Origin: Ancylobacter gelatini
GTDB lineage: Bacteria; Pseudomonadota; Alphaproteobacteria; Rhizobiales; Xanthobacteraceae
NCBI RefSeq assembly: GCF_022601675.1
Contig: NZ_JAKVIL010000002.1
Coordinates: 62,001-126,000 of the forward strand
Length of the DNA stretch: 64,000 bases
Direction: 5' to 3'
Shown here: one piece after another, positions 10,238 through 18,344 of the stretch
Layout: every line of letters begins with the position of its first letter
How positions within the stretch are numbered: position 1 is the stretch's first letter
Notes under the pieces: generated by a model
What the model was told of the DNA's origin: nothing
Seen by the model: the letters and a program-made list of their open reading frames with translations, nothing else
Database searches by the model: none
Position numbers and translations under genes: made by a program

Positions 10238-13213
10238 CTACTCGGCCGCCTCCAGATCGCGGACCGTGCCCGACTGACGCGCCGAGACCACGGAGCGAGC
10301 CAGTACCTGCACCACATGCACCGCGTCGCGCTGAGCGCCGTCATGTATCTGGTGGCGGCAGGAGGTGCCATCCGCCACCACCAGCGTGCCGGCATCGGCC
10401 TTGCGCACCGCCGGCAGCAGCGAGAGCTCGGCCATGGCAATCGATGTGTCGATGGTCTCGGAATGATAGCCGAAGGCCCCGGCCATGCCGCAGCAGCTCG
10501 ACTCGATGGTCTCAACGGCGAGGCCCGGCACCAGACGCAGCGTCTTCTCCACCGCGCCCATCGCTCCGAAGGACTTCTGGTGGCAATGCCCGTGCAGCAG
10601 CGCCTTGTCGCCCACCGGGCCGAGGTCCAGCTCAAGCCGGCCGGCCTCATGCTCGCGGGCGAGAAACTCCTCGATCAGCAGCGCATGGGCGGAAAGCCGC
10701 TGCGCGCTCTCGCCGGGGAACATCGAGGGCAGTTCGTCGCGGAAGGCGAACAGGCAGCTCGGCTCAAGGCCAACCACCGGCACGCCGCGCGCGACGAACG
10801 GGGCGTAGGTGTCGAGCACGCGACGCGCCTCGGCTTTCGCCTGATCGACCAGACCGGCGGAGAGGAAGGTGCGCCCGCAGCACAGGGCGCGGGACTTGCC
10901 GTCGGACGGCGCGGGCATGTGCACGCGGTAGCCGGCGGCGGTGAGCACGGTGAGCGCGGCCTTGATGTTCTCGCTCTCGAACCAGCGATTGAAGGTGTCG
11001 GCGAACAGGACGACCTCGCGCCCGTCTTCCGGACCAAAGGTGGCGCCGTCGCCGCAGAAGCCGTCGGCGCGCCATTTGGGCAGGCTGCGGCGTGCGCTGA
11101 ACTGGGCGACCTTTTCCGACATTGCTGCCGCGCCGGGCAGACGGTCGCGCAGATTAAGCAGCCACGGCACTTTCGAGGCGAGCGCCGCGTAGTGCGGGAG
11201 ATAGGCGACGAGGCGCTGATGCAGCGTGATGCCCTTGGCTCTGGCGCGAGCGGCCAAGGCCTCGATCTTCATCTTCGCCATATCGACGCCGGTCGGGCAT
11301 TCGCGCCGGCAGCCCTTGCAGGAGACGCAGAGCTTGAGCGTCTCCATCATCTCGTCGGAGGCGAGCGCGTCGGGGCCGAGCCGGCCGGAGATGGCGAGAC
11401 GCAGCGTGTTGGCGCGCCCGCGCGTCACGTCGCGCTCGTTGCGCGTAACGCGGTAGCTGGGGCACATCACCCCGCCGACGGCCTTGCGGCAGGCGCCGTT
11501 GTTGTTGCACATCTCGATGGCGCCCTGCAGGCCGCCGCCCTCGCCGGAATAGCCGGACCAGTCCATAGCCGTCTTGATCGGCGCAACCTTGTAGTCCGGG
11601 GCGTAGCGGAACAGCGAGCGGTCGTCGAATTTCGGCGCGCGCACGATCTTGCCGGGATTGTAGAGCCCGTTGGGATCGAAGCGGTCCTTCACCTCCTCGA
11701 ACACCTTGACGAGGTGCGGGCCGAACATGGTCTCGTGGAATTCCGAGCGCACGATGCCGTCGCCGTGCTCGCCGGAATGCGAGCCCTTGTACTCGCGCAC
11801 CATGTGGAAGGCTTCCTCGGCAATGGCGCGCATCGCCTTCACATCCTGCTCCTGGCGCAGATTGAGCACCGGGCGCACATGAAGGCAGCCTTCGGAGGCG
11901 TGGGCGTACCAGGTGCCCTTGGTGCCGTGCTTCTCGAACACCTGGGTCAGCCGGGCGGTGTAGTCGGCCAGATGCGGCAGAGGGACCGCGCAGTCCTCGA
12001 CGAAGGAGACGGGTTTGCCCGCCTGCTTCATCGACATCATGATGTTGAGGCCGGAGGTGCGCACATCCGCGATCGCGGCCTGAAGCCCGGGGTCGCGCAC
12101 GTTCACCACGCCGCCCCAGCGCTCCCCGCTTTTGTCCCAGCCGAAGCCGAGATCGCCCATGGTCTGCTCCAGCAGCTTCAGGCGGCGCTCGTTCTCGTCC
12201 TCATCCTCGGCGAACTCGACCAGCAGCACCGCCGCCGGCGTGCCACGCACGAACTGGCGGAGCGTCGGCTGGAACATCGGAATCTCGCTGGCCAGCGACA
12301 GCAGCGTCTCGTCGACCAGTTCGACCGCGATGGGCCCCAGCTTCACCAGATGCTGGGCGGCGTCCATCGCCTGATAGAAGCTGCCGAAATGGCAGGCGCC
12401 GATCACCTTCTTGCCGATGACCGGCCAGAGCTTCAGCTTGATGCGGGTGGAGTAGGCGAGGGTGCCTTCCGAGCCGACGAGCAGATGGGCAAGGTTGTAG
12501 CCTGCCGGGTCCGGCACCAGCGCGTCGATATTATAGCCGCCGACGCGGCGCTGGACGCTGGGAAAGCGCGCGGCGATCTCGCCGGCCTCGCGGGCGCCGA
12601 TATCCAGCAGGTCGCGCGCCAGCGGCATCAGCGGCGAATCCGTGGAGAGGCCGGACAGATTGTGATCGACCCGGCCGAAATGCGCCTTGGCGCCGTCGGC
12701 CATCATGGCGTCGATGGCGATCACATTGTCGCGCATCGTGCCGTAGCGCAGCGAGCGGCCGCCGCAGCTGTTGTTGCCCGCCATGCCGCCAATCGTCGCC
12801 CGCGAGGCGGTAGAGACGTCCACGGGAAACCACAGGCCGTGCTGCCGAAGCTGCCGGTTGAGGTCGTCCAGCACGATGCCGGGCTCGACCACGCAGCGCC
12901 GCTCGGCGACATCGAGTTCGAGGATGCGGTTGAGATATTTGGAGCCGTCGACCACAAGGGCGTCGTTGATGGTCTGTCCGCACTGCGACGTGCCGCCGCC
13001 GCGGGCCGTGACCGGCACGCCTTCCGACCGCGCCAGCGCGATCGCCCGCTCGGCTTCCTCCACCGTACGGGGAACCACGACACCCAGCGGCATGATCTGA
13101 TAGAACGAGGCATCGGTGGCGTAGCGCCCGCGATTGAAGCGGTCGAACCACACGTCACCCGTGATTTCGCTCTTCAGGCGCCGCTCAAGTCCCGGCGTGA
13201 GCCGTGCCGCCAT
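10238..13213 (-). CDS. FAD-linked and Fe-S 2-hydroxyacid dehydrogenase, YdiJ-like (991 aa)
   Basis: A single-chain fusion of a GlcD-type FAD oxidase and a GlcF-type Fe-S/CCG domain. The N-terminal PP-loop GGGTSQCGQTINDALVVDG (near 71) and GNNSCGGRSLRYGTMRDN bind FAD. The 4Fe-4S motif CVSCKGCRRECPTG sits near 631, a second Cys group (CNNNGACR) lies shortly before, and CCG motifs CCGRTFLSAG (near 776) and SSCCGMAGAFGYH (near 911) close the protein. The length matches E. coli YdiJ, reported to act on D-2-hydroxyglutarate. Electrons would go to quinone or cytochrome. GGAGG precedes the start at 13213. It diverges from the aminotransferase with a shared operator-like motif between them. Substrate not provable: D-lactate, glycolate or D-2-hydroxyglutarate are candidates. 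Confidence 0.88.
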   Translation of the reverse strand: MAARLTPGLERRLKSEITGDVWFDRFNRGRYATDASFYQIMPLGVVVPRTVEEAERAIALARSEGVPVTARGGGTSQCGQTINDALVVDGSKYLNRILELDVAERRCVVEPGIVLDDLNRQLRQHGLWFPVDVSTASRATIGGMAGNNSCGGRSLRYGTMRDNVIAIDAMMADGAKAHFGRVDHNLSGLSTDSPLMPLARDLLDIGAREAGEIAARFPSVQRRVGGYNIDALVPDPAGYNLAHLLVGSEGTLAYSTRIKLKLWPVIGKKVIGACHFGSFYQAMDAAQHLVKLGPIAVELVDETLLSLASEIPMFQPTLRQFVRGTPAAVLLVEFAEDEDENERRLKLLEQTMGDLGFGWDKSGERWGGVVNVRDPGLQAAIADVRTSGLNIMMSMKQAGKPVSFVEDCAVPLPHLADYTARLTQVFEKHGTKGTWYAHASEGCLHVRPVLNLRQEQDVKAMRAIAEEAFHMVREYKGSHSGEHGDGIVRSEFHETMFGPHLVKVFEEVKDRFDPNGLYNPGKIVRAPKFDDRSLFRYAPDYKVAPIKTAMDWSGYSGEGGGLQGAIEMCNNNGACRKAVGGVMCPSYRVTRNERDVTRGRANTLRLAISGRLGPDALASDEMMETLKLCVSCKGCRRECPTGVDMAKMKIEALAARARAKGITLHQRLVAYLPHYAALASKVPWLLNLRDRLPGAAAMSEKVAQFSARRSLPKWRADGFCGDGATFGPEDGREVVLFADTFNRWFESENIKAALTVLTAAGYRVHMPAPSDGKSRALCCGRTFLSAGLVDQAKAEARRVLDTYAPFVARGVPVVGLEPSCLFAFRDELPSMFPGESAQRLSAHALLIEEFLAREHEAGRLELDLGPVGDKALLHGHCHQKSFGAMGAVEKTLRLVPGLAVETIESSCCGMAGAFGYHSETIDTSIAMAELSLLPAVRKADAGTLVVADGTSCRHQIHDGAQRDAVHVVQVLARSVVSARQSGTVRDLEAAE

Positions 13214-13274
13214 TTCATTCCTCCCTATGCCCGACGTTAAAGACGCAAACAGCGCTCCGACGGGCTTGACTGAA

Positions 13275-13301
13275 TTTTGCATTCATAATTCATATATGCA
13301 A
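13275..13301. promoter_or_regulatory. shared operator-like motif, copy 2, within an inverted repeat
   Basis: Contains the exact 20-mer TTTTGCATTCATAATTCATA seen at 6853. Here it is embedded in an inverted repeat with arms TTGCAT (13277) and ATGCAA (13296). It sits 62 bases from the dehydrogenase start and 88 from the aminotransferase start, and could control both divergent promoters. A GntR/FCD operator is inferred. Confidence 0.7.
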
Positions 13302-13388
13302 GACAGTCGGTGCGGAAAGTGGGTTTCCGCGTCGCGAGGCTGAACCGGAACGCGGTCCCAAGCACCGCGCCGTCAAGGGAGAAATAAG

Positions 13389-14594
13389 ATGTCCAGCAAT
13401 TCCGCCCGGGTCGCGGGTCGCCACTTCCTGCAGATTCCGGGGCCGACCCCGGTGCCGGACCGCATCCTGCGCGCCATGGACATGCCCACGATCGACCATC
13501 GCGGCCCCGAATTCCAGAAGCTCGGCCATCGGGTGCTGGACGGCATCAAGACCATCTTCAAGACCCAGAGCCCGGTGATCATCTATCCCGCGTCCGGCAC
13601 CGGTGCCTGGGAAGGCGCGCTCGCCAACGTGCTGTCGCCCGGCGACAAGGTGCTGATGTTCGAGACCGGCCATTTCGCGACGCTGTGGAAGAACATGGCG
13701 ATCAAGCTCGGCCTCAAGCCCGACTTCATCGCCTCCGACTGGCGCATCGGCGCCGACGCCGCGCAGATCGAGGCCAAGCTGCGCGAGGACAAGAACCACG
13801 AATACAAGGCGGTGTGCGTGGTCCATAACGAGACCTCGACCGGCTGCATCACCCGCGTCGACGAAGTGCGCAAGGCGATCGATGCCGCCGGCCACCCGGC
13901 GCTGCTGATGGTCGACACCATTTCCTCGCTGGCCTCGATCGATTTCCGCCATGACGAGTGGGGCGTGGACGTCACCGTCTCCGGCTCGCAGAAGGGCCTG
14001 ATGCTGCCGCCGGGCCTGTCGTTCAATGCGTTGTCCGACAAGGCGCTGGCCGCCGCCAAGACGTCGACCATGCCCAAGCTGTTCTGGTCGTGGGAAGAGA
14101 TGCTGCCCCACAATGCCAAGGGCTTCTTCCCCTATACGCCCGGCACCAACCTGCTCTACGGCCTCGCCGAGGCGATCGACATGCTGCACGAGGAAGGCCT
14201 CGACAACGTGTTCGCCCGCCACGATCGCCATGCCGAAGCCACCCGCCGCGCCGTGCGCGCCTGGGGGCTGGAAGTGCTGTGCCGCGAGCCGAAGTACTAT
14301 TCGTCCTCGCTGACCGCCGTGATGATGCCGGAAGGCCATGACGCCGACGCCTTCCGCGAGAAGACGCTGAACCATTTCGACATGTCGCTCGGCACCGGCC
14401 TCACCAAGCTCACCGGCCGCGTGTTCCGCATCGGCCATCTCGGCGACACCAACGACCTGACCATGATGGGCGCGTTGTCCGGCGTCGAGATGGGCCTGTC
14501 GGTAGCCGGCGTTCCGCACAAGAAGGGCGGCGCCCAGGCGGCGATGGACTACCTTGCCGAGTGCGCGCAGGCCCCGGTCCGCGCCGCGGCATGA
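13389..14594 (+). CDS. class V aminotransferase, serine/aspartate-glyoxylate type
   Basis: A PLP enzyme of the AGXT family, 401 residues, that transaminates glyoxylate (or a related 2-oxoacid) with serine, alanine or aspartate. Visible motifs are FLQIPGPTPVPDRILRAM, YPASGTGAWEGALANVL, VCVVHNETSTGC, VDTISSLASIDF, and the PLP-lysine segment VSGSQKGLMLPPGL (Lys near 201). A purine-rich AGGGAG site precedes ATG 13389. It diverges from the YdiJ-like dehydrogenase, suggesting that the oxidised 2-hydroxyacid (for example glyoxylate) is aminated next. It resembles serine-glyoxylate aminotransferase and the BhcA branch, but no bhcBCD genes are present. Confidence 0.9.
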   Translation: MSSNSARVAGRHFLQIPGPTPVPDRILRAMDMPTIDHRGPEFQKLGHRVLDGIKTIFKTQSPVIIYPASGTGAWEGALANVLSPGDKVLMFETGHFATLWKNMAIKLGLKPDFIASDWRIGADAAQIEAKLREDKNHEYKAVCVVHNETSTGCITRVDEVRKAIDAAGHPALLMVDTISSLASIDFRHDEWGVDVTVSGSQKGLMLPPGLSFNALSDKALAAAKTSTMPKLFWSWEEMLPHNAKGFFPYTPGTNLLYGLAEAIDMLHEEGLDNVFARHDRHAEATRRAVRAWGLEVLCREPKYYSSSLTAVMMPEGHDADAFREKTLNHFDMSLGTGLTKLTGRVFRIGHLGDTNDLTMMGALSGVEMGLSVAGVPHKKGGAQAAMDYLAECAQAPVRAAA

Positions 14595-14603
14595 TCGCCT
14601 GAA

Positions 14604-14652
14604 TGCGCCGACCGGCGGCTCAAGTGGCTTGCCAAAGTCGCCGGTCGGCGCA
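14604..14652 (+). terminator. long stem-loop after the aminotransferase gene
   Basis: Perfect 14-base arms TGCGCCGACCGGCG and CGCCGGTCGGCGCA separated by 21 bases, ten bases past the aminotransferase stop. There is no T run, so termination may be incomplete and the GntR gene could also be read through. Confidence 0.55.
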
Positions 14653-14694
14653 ATCTAGAAGCCTGAATCGACACATACGGGAGAGTGTCGCCCC

Positions 14695-15381
14695 ATGGCG
14701 ATGTCGGGCACGGCCATTATTCCTCGTCGCAGCCTTCACGGCGAACTCGCCGCGCAGTTGCGCGACATGCTGATGCGCGGGGACCTCAAGGCCGGCGAGA
14801 AGATCTCGGAGCAGGCTTTGTGCGCCCGATTCGGCGTCTCGCGCACGCCGCTGCGCGAGGCGCTGAAAGTGCTTGCCAATGAGGGGCTGCTGATCCTCTC
14901 GCCCAATCGCGGCGCGTCGGTCGCCCGTGTCACGCCTGAGGAAGTCGACGAACTGTTCCCGATCATGGGCGCGCTGGAAGCGCTGGCGGGGGAGGCTGCG
15001 TGTGCCCGGGCGACCGATGCCGACGTCGCCCGCATCCAGGCCATGCACGACCAGATGCTGGCCTATTACCGGGCCAATGATGCGGCCGGCTATCTGCGCC
15101 TCAACCGGCAGATTCACGAGGCCTTCTTCGACCTGTCCGGCAATGCCTCTCTGGTCCAGCTCTACCAGACACTGATGGTGCGCATCCACGCGGTGCGTTT
15201 CATCGCGCAGAAATCGTCGGAGCGCTGGCGCGAGGCGGTCGACGACCACGAGGAAATGATGGCCGCGCTGAAGGCCCGCGACGCCATGCGGCTCGGTAAT
15301 ATTCTGCGGCTCCATTTGCGCCACAAGGCGGCGATGGTGCACGAATCGCTGGGCCCGATGGACAGCGCCGCCGCCGAATAG
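14695..15381 (+). CDS. GntR-family regulator, FCD subfamily (copy 1)
   Basis: A 228-residue transcription factor. Residues 12-75 form the GntR winged helix (LRDMLMRGDLKAGEKISEQ, then ARFGVSRTPLREALKVLANEG). Residues 85-215 form an all-helical FCD ligand domain with metal-site-type residues in RLNRQIHEAFFDLSGN and the late His of LRLHLRHK. It is clearly paralogous to the next gene; both carry FGVSRTP.REALKVLA, ELFPIM and IHEAFF. FCD regulators respond to carboxylic acids, which suits control of the adjacent organic-acid genes. GGGAGA lies 11 bases upstream of this start; ATG 14701 is an alternative. Confidence 0.88.
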   Translation: MAMSGTAIIPRRSLHGELAAQLRDMLMRGDLKAGEKISEQALCARFGVSRTPLREALKVLANEGLLILSPNRGASVARVTPEEVDELFPIMGALEALAGEAACARATDADVARIQAMHDQMLAYYRANDAAGYLRLNRQIHEAFFDLSGNASLVQLYQTLMVRIHAVRFIAQKSSERWREAVDDHEEMMAALKARDAMRLGNILRLHLRHKAAMVHESLGPMDSAAAE

Positions 15382-15436
15382 GCATCCTGCCGCTGCTGCC
15401 GCCCTTGCTGCGGCGAGGGTCGAGGGGCTTAACGGA

Positions 15437-15462
15437 TTGCATCTTTAATTATTGATGCGCAA
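15437..15462. promoter_or_regulatory. operator-like inverted repeat, related motif copy 3
   Basis: TTGCAT followed by ATTATTGATGCGCAA, containing the perfect arms GCATC/GATGC with a 10-base AT spacer. It shares the TTGCAT...AATTAT...ATGC layout of the motif at 13275. It lies 50 bases upstream of the second GntR start, so autoregulation is plausible. Confidence 0.55.
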
Positions 15463-15511
15463 TGCGGGATCGGCTAGCGTTACGGCAACGTCGCCGGCAG
15501 GAAGCCCGCTT

Positions 15512-16231
15512 ATGAACGCCCCGCAGATCGTTCGCCATTCGCTCCATGAATCGCTGGTGGCGCCTCTGCGTGAGATGATTCTCAACGGCGAATTGCGGCC
15601 CGGCCAGAAGGTGCCCGAAGAGCAGCTTTGCGAACGCTTCGGCGTCTCGCGCACGCCGATCCGCGAGGCGCTGAAGGTGCTTGCTGCCGAGGGTGTTCTT
15701 CAGATCCTGCCGCATCGCGGCGCCATTGTCGCGCGCATCACCGCCGAGCAGGTCGAGGAGTTGTTCCCGATCATGGCCTCGCTGGAGCGGCTCGCCGGCA
15801 TCCTCGCCTGCGCCAGAGCCACCGAGGCCGACATTGCCCGGCTCGGTGCATTGCATGACGGGATGATGGCGTGTTTCGAGGCCGGCGAGGAGGTGGATTA
15901 TCTACGCTACAACCGGCTGATCCATGAGGCGTTCTTCGAGGTCGCCGGCAATGCCACGCTGAGCACCTATTACCAACAGGTGCTGACCCGCATCCATTCC
16001 TGCCGCTTCGTGATGCGCAAGAGCCGCGAGCACTGGCTGGCGGCTGTGGCCGAGCATCGCGCGATGATGGAAGCCTTCGCCGCACGCGACGCGGCCCGGC
16101 TCGGCGCGCTCATGGAAGCGCACATCACCGGCACCACCGCGGGCATCGCCCGCGCCTTCATCAGCGGTGAGGGCGGTTCGGCTTCGGCTGACGCCCCCGA
16201 AAGCCGAACCAGAAAGGGACGCAACCGATGA
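15512..16231 (+). CDS. GntR-family regulator, FCD subfamily (copy 2)
   Basis: A 239-residue paralogue of the upstream regulator. It has a winged helix at residues 10-75 (LREMILNGELRPGQKVPEEQ, ERFGVSRTPIREALKVLAAEG) and an FCD domain after about residue 85 (YLRYNRLIHEAFFEVAGN). ATG 15512 is preceded by AGGAAG; the frame upstream covers the inverted repeat and is unlikely to be translated. Its stop overlaps the CoA-transferase start (ATGA), so regulator, CoA-transferase and crotonase form one transcript. That makes it the likeliest regulator of the acid-activation genes. Confidence 0.88.
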   Translation: MNAPQIVRHSLHESLVAPLREMILNGELRPGQKVPEEQLCERFGVSRTPIREALKVLAAEGVLQILPHRGAIVARITAEQVEELFPIMASLERLAGILACARATEADIARLGALHDGMMACFEAGEEVDYLRYNRLIHEAFFEVAGNATLSTYYQQVLTRIHSCRFVMRKSREHWLAAVAEHRAMMEAFAARDAARLGALMEAHITGTTAGIARAFISGEGGSASADAPESRTRKGRNR

Positions 16232-17478
16232 CCGACGTTCTCGACGAGACGCGCCCGCAGCAGCAGGCCGCTGCCGCCGCCCGCCCGCTGCCGCTCGCCG
16301 GCGTGCGTGTCCTCGATGTTGCGCAGGTCATGGCCGGGCCGTTCGCGTGCATGATGCTGGGCGATCTCGGCGCCGACGTGATCAAGGTCGAGCCGCCCGG
16401 CACCGGCGACCAGACCCGCGGCGCCATGGGGTTCAAGATGAAGGGCCCGGACAGCATGGGCTTCCTCAACATGAACCGGAACAAGCGTTCCGTGACGCTC
16501 AACCTCAAGAGCGAGGCCGGCCGCGAGCTGTTCTATGAGCTGGTGAAGAGCGCCGATATCCTGATCGAGAACTACCGGCCCGGCGTCATGAAGAAGCTGA
16601 AATGCGACTATGACATCGTATCAAAGCTGAATCCCCGATTGGTCTATGCCTCGATTTCCGGCTTCGGCCAGAGCGGCCCCTGGGCGAGCCGTCCCGGCTT
16701 CGATTTGATGGCGCAGGCCATGTCCGGCGTGATGAGCGTCACCGGCCATCCCGGCGGGCCGCCGGTCAAGGCCGGCGTGCCGGTCGCCGATATCGGCTGC
16801 GGCCTGTTCGCCACCTATGCGGTGCTCGCCGCCTATATCGGCGCGAAGAATACCGGGCAGGGGCAATATATCGACGCTTCGCTTTTCGAGGCCGCGCTCG
16901 CCTTCTCGGTGTGGGACATTTCCGAATATTGGGGCCGCGGCACCTACCCGATCCCGCTCGGCACGGCCAACCGCATGAGCGCGCCCTATCAGGCGGTGAA
17001 GTCGAAGGACGGCTATTTCGTCATGGGCGCGACCAATCAGAAGCTCTGGCTCTCGCTATGCGAGACCATCGGCCGGCCCGATCTGCTGGACGATGCGCGC
17101 TTCGACACCAACCCGCACCGGCTCGATAATCGCGAGGCGCTGATCGAGGAGCTGGAGAAGACCTTCGCCACGCGGACCTCCGAGGAATGGGTCGAGGCGC
17201 TGCTGGCGGTCGGCATTCCCGCCGGCACCATGTATTCCTACCCCGAGGCCTTCGAGAGCGAGCACGGCCGGCACCGCAACATGCGGATGGAGATCGACCA
17301 CCCGAACGAGGGCAAGGTCTCCACCATCGGTTTTCCGGTGAAGCTGATGGGCACGCCCCAGCAAGTGCGCCTGCCGCCGCCGCTGCTCGGCGAGCACACG
17401 CAGGCTATCCTGACCGAGATCGGTCTCGACGAAGATGCCGTCGCGGCCTTCGGCGCGCGCGGAGCCTTCGCGGCATGA
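16228..17478 (+). CDS. family III CoA-transferase (CaiB/BaiF)
   Basis: Transfers CoA between an acyl-CoA donor and a free carboxylic acid, 416 residues. Family marks are LAGVRVLDVAQVMAGPFACM, LGADVIKVEPPGTGDQTR, LFYELVKSADILIENYRPG, and the catalytic Asp of PGFDLMAQAMSG (Asp near 159), then DIGCGLFATYAVLAA. An Ala-rich leader of about 20 residues precedes the domain. It overlaps the GntR gene upstream and the crotonase downstream by four bases each. Family members act on carnitine, oxalate, malate and similar acids. The substrate here is unknown but is presumably the imported acid or a product of it. Confidence 0.9.
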   Translation: MTDVLDETRPQQQAAAAARPLPLAGVRVLDVAQVMAGPFACMMLGDLGADVIKVEPPGTGDQTRGAMGFKMKGPDSMGFLNMNRNKRSVTLNLKSEAGRELFYELVKSADILIENYRPGVMKKLKCDYDIVSKLNPRLVYASISGFGQSGPWASRPGFDLMAQAMSGVMSVTGHPGGPPVKAGVPVADIGCGLFATYAVLAAYIGAKNTGQGQYIDASLFEAALAFSVWDISEYWGRGTYPIPLGTANRMSAPYQAVKSKDGYFVMGATNQKLWLSLCETIGRPDLLDDARFDTNPHRLDNREALIEELEKTFATRTSEEWVEALLAVGIPAGTMYSYPEAFESEHGRHRNMRMEIDHPNEGKVSTIGFPVKLMGTPQQVRLPPPLLGEHTQAILTEIGLDEDAVAAFGARGAFAA

Positions 17479-18278
17479 GCACGAAGGACAGCCCGGCCGT
17501 TGAGGCCGACGACAAGGGGCGGGTGCGCTTCGCCGTCGACGGGCCGGTGGCGCGCATCACCTTCGACCGTCCGGCGGCGCGCAATGCCATGACCTGGCGC
17601 ATGTATGAGGAACTGGAGCAGGCCTGCCTCGCCATCGCGGCCGACCCGTCGATCCGGGTCGCGGTGCTCCGCGGCGCCGGCGGCAAGGCCTTCGTCGCCG
17701 GCACGGACATCGACCAGTTCCGGGCCTTCACGTCGGGCGAGGACGGGGTTGCCTATGAGCAGCAGGTCGAGCGCTTCGTCGGCGGGGTCGAACGCCTGCC
17801 GGTGCCGACGCTCGCGGTGGTGGAGGGCTGGGCGGTGGGCGGCGGCATGGCGATCGCCAATGCCTGCGATCTGCGCCTCGCCACGCCCGGCACGCGCTTC
17901 GGCGTACCGATCGCGCGCACGCTCGGCAATTGCCTCTCGACCACCAATCTCAGCCTGCTGGCCGCCACGCTGGGCGTGGGCATGGTCAAGCGCATGGTGA
18001 TGCTGGCGGAGATGCCGACCGCGGAAACCATGCCGCCGGGCTATGTCGGCGTGGTCGCGCCCGAGGCGCTGGACGCCGAGGTCGATACGCTCTGCGCGAA
18101 GCTGGTGTCCCACGCCCCGATCACCATGCGGGTCACCAAGGAGGCCCTGCGCCGCCTGCGCCTCGATCCGCAGGCGTCCGCTGCGGATCTGGTGCGCGAG
18201 ACCTATGGCAGCGCCGATTTCCGGGAGGGCGTCGACGCCTTCCTCGCCAAGCGTCCGCCGAACTGGCGTGGGGTGTAG
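17475..18278 (+). CDS. crotonase-superfamily protein, atypical enoyl-CoA hydratase/isomerase
   Basis: A 267-residue crotonase fold. It has the first oxyanion-hole segment AFVAGTDIDQF and the second VVEGWAVGGGMAIANACDLRLA. After FGVPIA, however, the usual G-x-x-P-x-x-G-G stretch carrying a catalytic Glu reads RTLGNCLSTTNLSLLAA, so canonical hydratase chemistry may be absent. Lyase, isomerase or thioesterase activity on a CoA thioester is possible. Its ATG overlaps the CoA-transferase stop, so it should process that enzyme's product. A terminator follows. Confidence 0.85.
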   Translation: MSTKDSPAVEADDKGRVRFAVDGPVARITFDRPAARNAMTWRMYEELEQACLAIAADPSIRVAVLRGAGGKAFVAGTDIDQFRAFTSGEDGVAYEQQVERFVGGVERLPVPTLAVVEGWAVGGGMAIANACDLRLATPGTRFGVPIARTLGNCLSTTNLSLLAATLGVGMVKRMVMLAEMPTAETMPPGYVGVVAPEALDAEVDTLCAKLVSHAPITMRVTKEALRRLRLDPQASAADLVRETYGSADFREGVDAFLAKRPPNWRGV

Positions 18279-18297
18279 CTGGTCGCGGCCGCAAATG

Positions 18298-18325
18298 AAA
18301 ATGGCCCAGCGAACCGGGCCATTTC
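18298..18325. terminator. bidirectional terminator
   Basis: Arms AAATGGCCC/GGGCCATTT around an 8-base loop. It lies 20 bases after the crotonase stop and also downstream of the leftward binding-protein gene ending at 18345. Confidence 0.8.
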
Positions 18326-18344
18326 TGTCTCAAGGGCGTGCGCG

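Noticed and set aside
10151..13240. Plus-strand open frame of about 1030 codons opposite the YdiJ-like gene
   Set aside because: It mirrors the dehydrogenase codon for codon; translation is rich in His, Arg and Ala without any motif, as expected for the antisense of a GC-rich gene.
13389..14594. Assignment of the aminotransferase as bhcA of the beta-hydroxyaspartate cycle
   Set aside because: The partner genes for iminosuccinate reductase, aldolase and dehydratase are absent nearby, so only the broader glyoxylate aminotransferase family can be claimed.
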